Assembly (NCBI GenBank): GCA_963575645.1
Contig: OY754475.1
Coordinates: 20,374,509-20,438,508 of the forward strand
From: Xanthostigma xanthostigma
Lineage: Eukaryota > Arthropoda > Insecta > Raphidioptera > Raphidiidae
Direction of reading: 5' to 3'
DNA length: 64,000 nucleotides
The notes beneath the pieces are model-generated. The model was not told the origin of the DNA and did not search any database. It saw nothing but the letters and a program-made list of their open reading frames with translations. The position numbers were made by a program, and so were the translations under genes. Numbering within the stretch: position 1 is the first letter of the stretch; each line of letters opens with the position of its first letter. Shown here piece by piece: positions 60,142-64,000 of the stretch.

Positions 60142-61901
60142 TTAGCTACCTGCATTCGAACATAATTCAGAATTAATAACAGCATCAGTATATTTATTTT
60201 TTTTATTGGTGTGAGAAGCAATATGCGACTTCAAAGTACTCGAACTGGCAAAACATCGTTTACAAATCTCGCACTTGTACGGTTTCTCACCAGTATGTAT
60301 TCGCTTATGATCTTTTAAACTAACCGAATGAGTGTAACACTTGTTGCAAATGTCACATCGGTACGGTTTCTCACCGGTATGTACCCGTTTGTGTACTTTC
60401 AAATGACCCAACTGAGTATAACTTTTATCACACAAGTCACACTGAAACGGTTTCTCTCCAGTGTGTACCAGTTTGTGTCTTTTCAAAATGCCAGCCGATG
60501 TGAAACCTTTATTGCACACGTCACATCGAAACGGCTTTTCACCGGTATGTTTCATTTTATGCGTTTTCAAATGTGTACTTTGCGTAAAGAACTCACTGCA
60601 TACGTCACATTGGTACGGCTTCTCACCAGTATGTATTAACATATGTTTCTTTAAGTTGGCCATCTGCGAACACCCCTTATTACAATAAGTGCATCGGAAC
60701 GGTTTCTCGATGGTATGGTTAAGTTTGTGTGTTTTCAAACTGATAGGCTGTGTAAAACTCTTGTTACAAACGTCACACTTGTACGGTTTCTCTCCGGTGT
60801 GTTGAAGTTTGTGCGTCCTCAGTCCGATCCACTGAGTAAAACATTTGCCGCAAACGTCACACTGATACGGTTTTTTGCCGGTGTGCGTTCTTAAATGTAT
60901 TTTCAGGTGATCTTCTCTGCTGAAACACTTGTTGCAAAATTCACACTGAAACGGCTTCTCGCCGGTATGTAGGCGTTTATGCGTTCTTAAGTTGTCGTCG
61001 CGGCCAAAACATTTGCCGCATTCGTCACACTGGAACGGTTTTTCGCCGGTGTGAAGACGTCTATGAATTTTTAAATGGAATGCTTGAGAAAAGTATTTCT
61101 TGCAAAGGTCGCACTGAAACGAACTTTTAGGAACGCATTTCGGCTTTGTCTGTTTCTTTTTCCACGACTTCTTTTTACCATATTTTAATGTTGAACTAAT
61201 GTTCTTACATTTTTCTTCGACTATAGTTTTTGGATAGTCGCATTTTACGACAGTACTTTCTTTATTTGAAGTTGGCGTCACCTCATTTTTAACACCGACT
61301 TTTGTTTCTTCCCAGCTGCTGTTACTGTCATAGTCGACGATCTCTTGTTTTATAGAACTATTATCTTCTGTATTATCGTCATGTTTTAATGGTTCTTCGT
61401 CGTTCTCAGAACATCTAGAGATTGTAGAGTTTAAGTTTTGTAAATAATCCTGCAGAGTTCTCTCTGATTGCACTGCTTTGTTTTGAAACCGCTGAACTGT
61501 TTCAACTTCATTGTAACAAATTTTGCAGATACAGTTCGGTAACTTGTCATGCCTCGTTATCTGTTTAAAAAATCGTTTAATGAAAATAAATATCGTCTGG
61601 GAAAACAAAACACCGCGAAAAGTTTTAGTGCAGCATTTAAATAATAACAATAATAAAAAAACTTTATTATGACGGAATACAGATGCTTATATATTGAAAA
61701 AAGTACTTTAAACTAAGCCACTTTCAATCTAGCGTCGTCAGCATTACTTACGTGTACGGGAGCGCACTTTACAACTACATCGGCAATTTGTCCTCCTAGC
61801 TTCGACGAATGTGAAAATATGTCAGTTAAAGTAGAATCTTCATTGAGGCAAAGCCTACACAATTTGCTAACATCGCCGTTAAGGCTTTTAATTTTTTTCA
61901 T
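60142..61901 (-). CDS. ZAD-C2H2 zinc-finger protein, two exons, 522 aa (gene H)
   Basis: Exon 1 is 61901-61752 (50 codons) and exon 2 is 61560-60142, acceptor TTAAACAG, phase 0. ZAD: C-R-L-C in exon 1, I-T-R-H-D-K-L-P and C-K-I-C in exon 2. The linker has the same K-Q-E-I-V-D-Y-D-S-N-S-S-W-E-E-T module as gene G. Eleven fingers follow, nearly all with TGEKP linkers; one starts F-R-C-T-Y-C and has C in place of the usual F in the core (K-G-C-S-Q). The frame runs upstream into intron sequence to 61650, but the acceptor fixes the exon start. A likely nuclear DNA-binding regulator. Confidence 0.92.
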
Positions 61902-62332
61902 TTTAAACTGTTTCGTTATTATCTCTACAACAAATGCTTACCTACAATGTTTATGCATATTCGTCGCCGAGTTTTTAAGATTGAGCAATTATTTGTCAGT
62001 TATTTAAACCTTTGTGAAGTTAAATTTTGATTGAAATGTAAAAGGAAAGACAATTTTGTTTACAAGCTGTCATTCAATATAGGTCTCAGATTGGCGTCGT
62101 GATTTTTTTCATTACGACATTACTGTAAGATTATGTAATAGTTTCATATTAGACAGCGGTCATCAATGACTTGATTTGTTTAGTTTCAAGACGCTTGTCG
62201 AATCGTGCGTTGCTTTTTAACGTGTAGTTTGAATTCGACGCGAGTGTATAAAAACGTGGACATTTTTAGTTATATCTCTTTATATTGATTATATTTGGTT
62301 AAAAAACGAAAACATTTGTGAGTGAAATTTAT

Positions 62333-62470
62333 GTGAGAGTATAAAAAGTGTGAATAAGTCTTAATGATTATTTGACGTAACTGCTTTTCTTAAATTTTCC
62401 TGTGCGAGTATAAAAAGTGTGAATAAGTCTTAATAATTATTTGACGTAATTGCTTTTCTTAAACTTTCCT
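62333..62470 (+). repeat. Two tandem 69 bp units with TATA-like boxes
   Basis: Units 62333-62401 and 62402-62470 differ at only about five positions. Each starts 'gtg.gagtataaaaagtgtg', so each holds a TATAAAA box. A third 'gtataaaaacgtgg' stands upstream at about 62247. The arrangement looks like a duplicated plus-strand promoter. Confidence 0.7.
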
Positions 62471-62482
62471 GTGCGAGTGAAA

Positions 62483-62507
62483 ATGAAGAAGTTTTGCAAG
62501 ACTAGGG
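62483..62507 (+). CDS. Possible tiny first coding exon on the plus strand
   Basis: ATG at 62483 reads M-K-K-F-C-K-T-R before GTGAGA. It follows the tandem TATA units. No second exon was found in the remaining ~1.5 kb, which is occupied by the opposite-strand gene. Speculative. Confidence 0.2.
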
Positions 62508-62933
62508 GTGAGAAATATTTACTATTTTAATAGATTTTGTGCATCGATATAAATTATAGATATCAAATTATTATGTATGATGTAATTTTGTATCATAAAT
62601 GGTAACTACGCTGTTTGTTTAATATTTTTAGGTTATGCAATAGCTAGTTTATTAGAGCGTAACAAAAGTTTAAACAAGCTTGCAAATATCTACATCTTTG
62701 ATATCAACATTCAATTTTCGATACATTTTTAATATTGCTGTACAAAATGGCGCCGTACTTAACTGAATTGTTTGTTTCGTCTTGTTCGTTATAAAAATTG
62801 TCAATTGAAATTATAGCATTCTAAGACGTTAATAAAAAACTGAGCCAAACAGTATGAAGTGCATATATTATTAATTTGTACAATTTTTATAATATTTTTA
62901 ACAAAGCTATTTTTTTTATCTGTGTTGATCGGG

Positions 62934-64000
62934 TTACAAATTTTTCTTGATAGTGTGTGAAGCGACGTGCGATTTTAAGATACTCGAACTGCTGAAATGT
63001 CTTTTACAAACATCGCACTCGTACGGTTTCTCACCGGTATGAATACGTTTGTGCGCTTTGAGACTCACAGAATGAGTGTAACATTTGTTGCAAATATCAC
63101 ATCGATACGGTTTCTCACCGGTATGTACGCGTTTGTGTACTTTCAAATGACCCAATTGAGTATAACTTTTATCACAGAGATCGCACTGAAACGGTTTCTC
63201 TCCAGTATGTACTAATTTATGTCTTTTTAAAACGCCCGCCGATGTGAACCCTTTACTGCACACGTCGCATCGAAACGGCTTCTCGCCAGTATGTTTCATT
63301 TTATGCGTTTTCAAATGCGTGATTTGCGTGAAAAGTTCACTGCAAACGTCACACTGGTACGGTTTCTCACCAGTATGTGTTAACATGTGTTTCTTCAAGT
63401 TGGACATTTGCGAACAGCCTTTGTTACAGTAGGAACATCGATACGGTTTCTCAACGGAATGAATAAGTTTGTGGGTCTTCAATCCAATAGATTGCATAAA
63501 ACTCTTGTTGCAAACGTCACACTTGAAGGGTTTATTTGTTTTATCCGATTTTTCGCCGATGTGTTGAAGTCTGTGTGTCCTTAAGCCGCACTGAGTGAAA
63601 CATTTGCCGCAAACGTCACACTGGTACGGTTTTCTACCCGTGTGAATTCTCTGATGTACTTTCAAGTGATCTTCTCTGCTGAAACATTTGCTGCAAACGT
63701 TGCATTGATACGGTTTCTCGCCGGTATGTAGTCGTTTGTGAGTCCTCAAATTATCTTCTCTGCCAAAACATTTGCCGCAAACGTCACACTGGAACGGTTT
63801 CTCACCGGTGTGAAGTCTTTTGTGCATTTTTAAATGAATAGCTTGCGTGAAATATTTGGTACATATGTCGCACTGAAACGAGTTTTTACGAACATGTTTC
63901 GGTTTTGGCGATTTATTTTTCGAACGTTTTTTTCTTCTACCGCTAACGTCGGGTGATGACACTTTTTTGGCTATTGTTTTTTGTTTTGCACTTTTTGCAT
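62934..64000 (-). CDS. C2H2 zinc-finger protein, 5' partial (gene I)
   Basis: On the minus strand the frame is open from the window edge to the stop at 62934, so the exon continues outside and a ZAD exon is expected there. The GTG near 63962 is not the start. A Lys/Arg-rich stretch ([14 protein letters not shown]) precedes eleven fingers that match gene H finger for finger. Two oddities: finger four has one residue less between the second cysteine and first histidine (F-T-Q-C-G-L), and the next linker is lengthened to [11 protein letters not shown]. Third member of the right-hand tandem array. Confidence 0.9.
   Translation of the reverse strand, partial: AKSAKQKTIAKKVSSPDVSGRRKKRSKNKSPKPKHVRKNSFQCDICTKYFTQAIHLKMHKRLHTGEKPFQCDVCGKCFGREDNLRTHKRLHTGEKPYQCNVCSKCFSREDHLKVHQRIHTGRKPYQCDVCGKCFTQCGLRTHRLQHIGEKSDKTNKPFKCDVCNKSFMQSIGLKTHKLIHSVEKPYRCSYCNKGCSQMSNLKKHMLTHTGEKPYQCDVCSELFTQITHLKTHKMKHTGEKPFRCDVCSKGFTSAGVLKRHKLVHTGEKPFQCDLCDKSYTQLGHLKVHKRVHTGEKPYRCDICNKCYTHSVSLKAHKRIHTGEKPYECDVCKRHFSSSSILKSHVASHTIKKNL

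Noticed and set aside
60328..60688. Plus-strand open frames opposite the zinc-finger arrays
   Set aside because: Antisense shadows of the repeated finger codons.
58155..63962. Regular ~84 bp periodicity resembling a repeat array
   Set aside because: It is the coding period of C2H2 fingers with TGEKP linkers, not CRISPR or satellite DNA.

Overview
The window looks like insect nuclear DNA: AT-rich, genes split by GT-AG introns, multi-gene clusters of ZAD-type C2H2 zinc-finger genes (an arthropod-specific architecture), and a very dense load of small inverted-repeat transposons. Several dispersed repeats end in phrases such as 'tataatattagtatagat', which are common in moth and butterfly genomes. 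Lepidoptera is therefore my best guess, but it is not proven by any gene here.

Layout. (1) 1-11,106: left zinc-finger cluster. It holds a 5'-truncated C2H2 gene (+), two recently duplicated minus-strand ZAD genes (871 and 1165 aa) separated by a ~700 bp foldback element lying exactly at the duplication junction, and a divergent plus-strand ZAD gene (390 aa). (2) 12,729-17,966: a complete six-exon cytosolic sulfotransferase gene (+, 327 aa) whose introns are packed with transposons. (3) 17,967-25,290: repeat-filled intergenic DNA. (4) 25,481-57,409 and beyond (+): a large gene that I rebuilt as 17 phase-compatible exons (2309 codons so far). Its order of B-box, NZF, UBA-like modules, long acidic spacer and the first cysteines of a RING identifies it as the insect linear-ubiquitin E3 ligase LUBEL (HOIP/RNF31 relative). 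A readthrough version of exon 9 would give a ~1191-residue product without the catalytic end. (5) 58,155-64,000: right zinc-finger cluster, three tandem minus-strand genes (459 aa, 522 aa and a 5'-truncated one). The catalytic RBR exons of LUBEL are not in the window, so these zinc-finger genes lie inside a LUBEL intron or the assembly is joined wrongly there.

Working together: there is no operon logic here. The zinc-finger genes are presumably DNA-binding regulators arisen by local duplication, the sulfotransferase is a metabolic enzyme using PAPS, and LUBEL makes Met1-linked ubiquitin chains in immune and stress signalling.

Most notable non-gene structure: several palindromic or foldback elements carry a CTGAAGA / short hairpin / GAAA core resembling the small hammerhead-ribozyme variants known from Penelope-like retroelements. 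A second striking item is one repeat family that ends about a dozen bases before a splice acceptor in two unrelated genes. Exon boundaries come from reading splice consensus and codon phase by eye, with no transcript evidence. Family names rest on motif recognition, not on searches.
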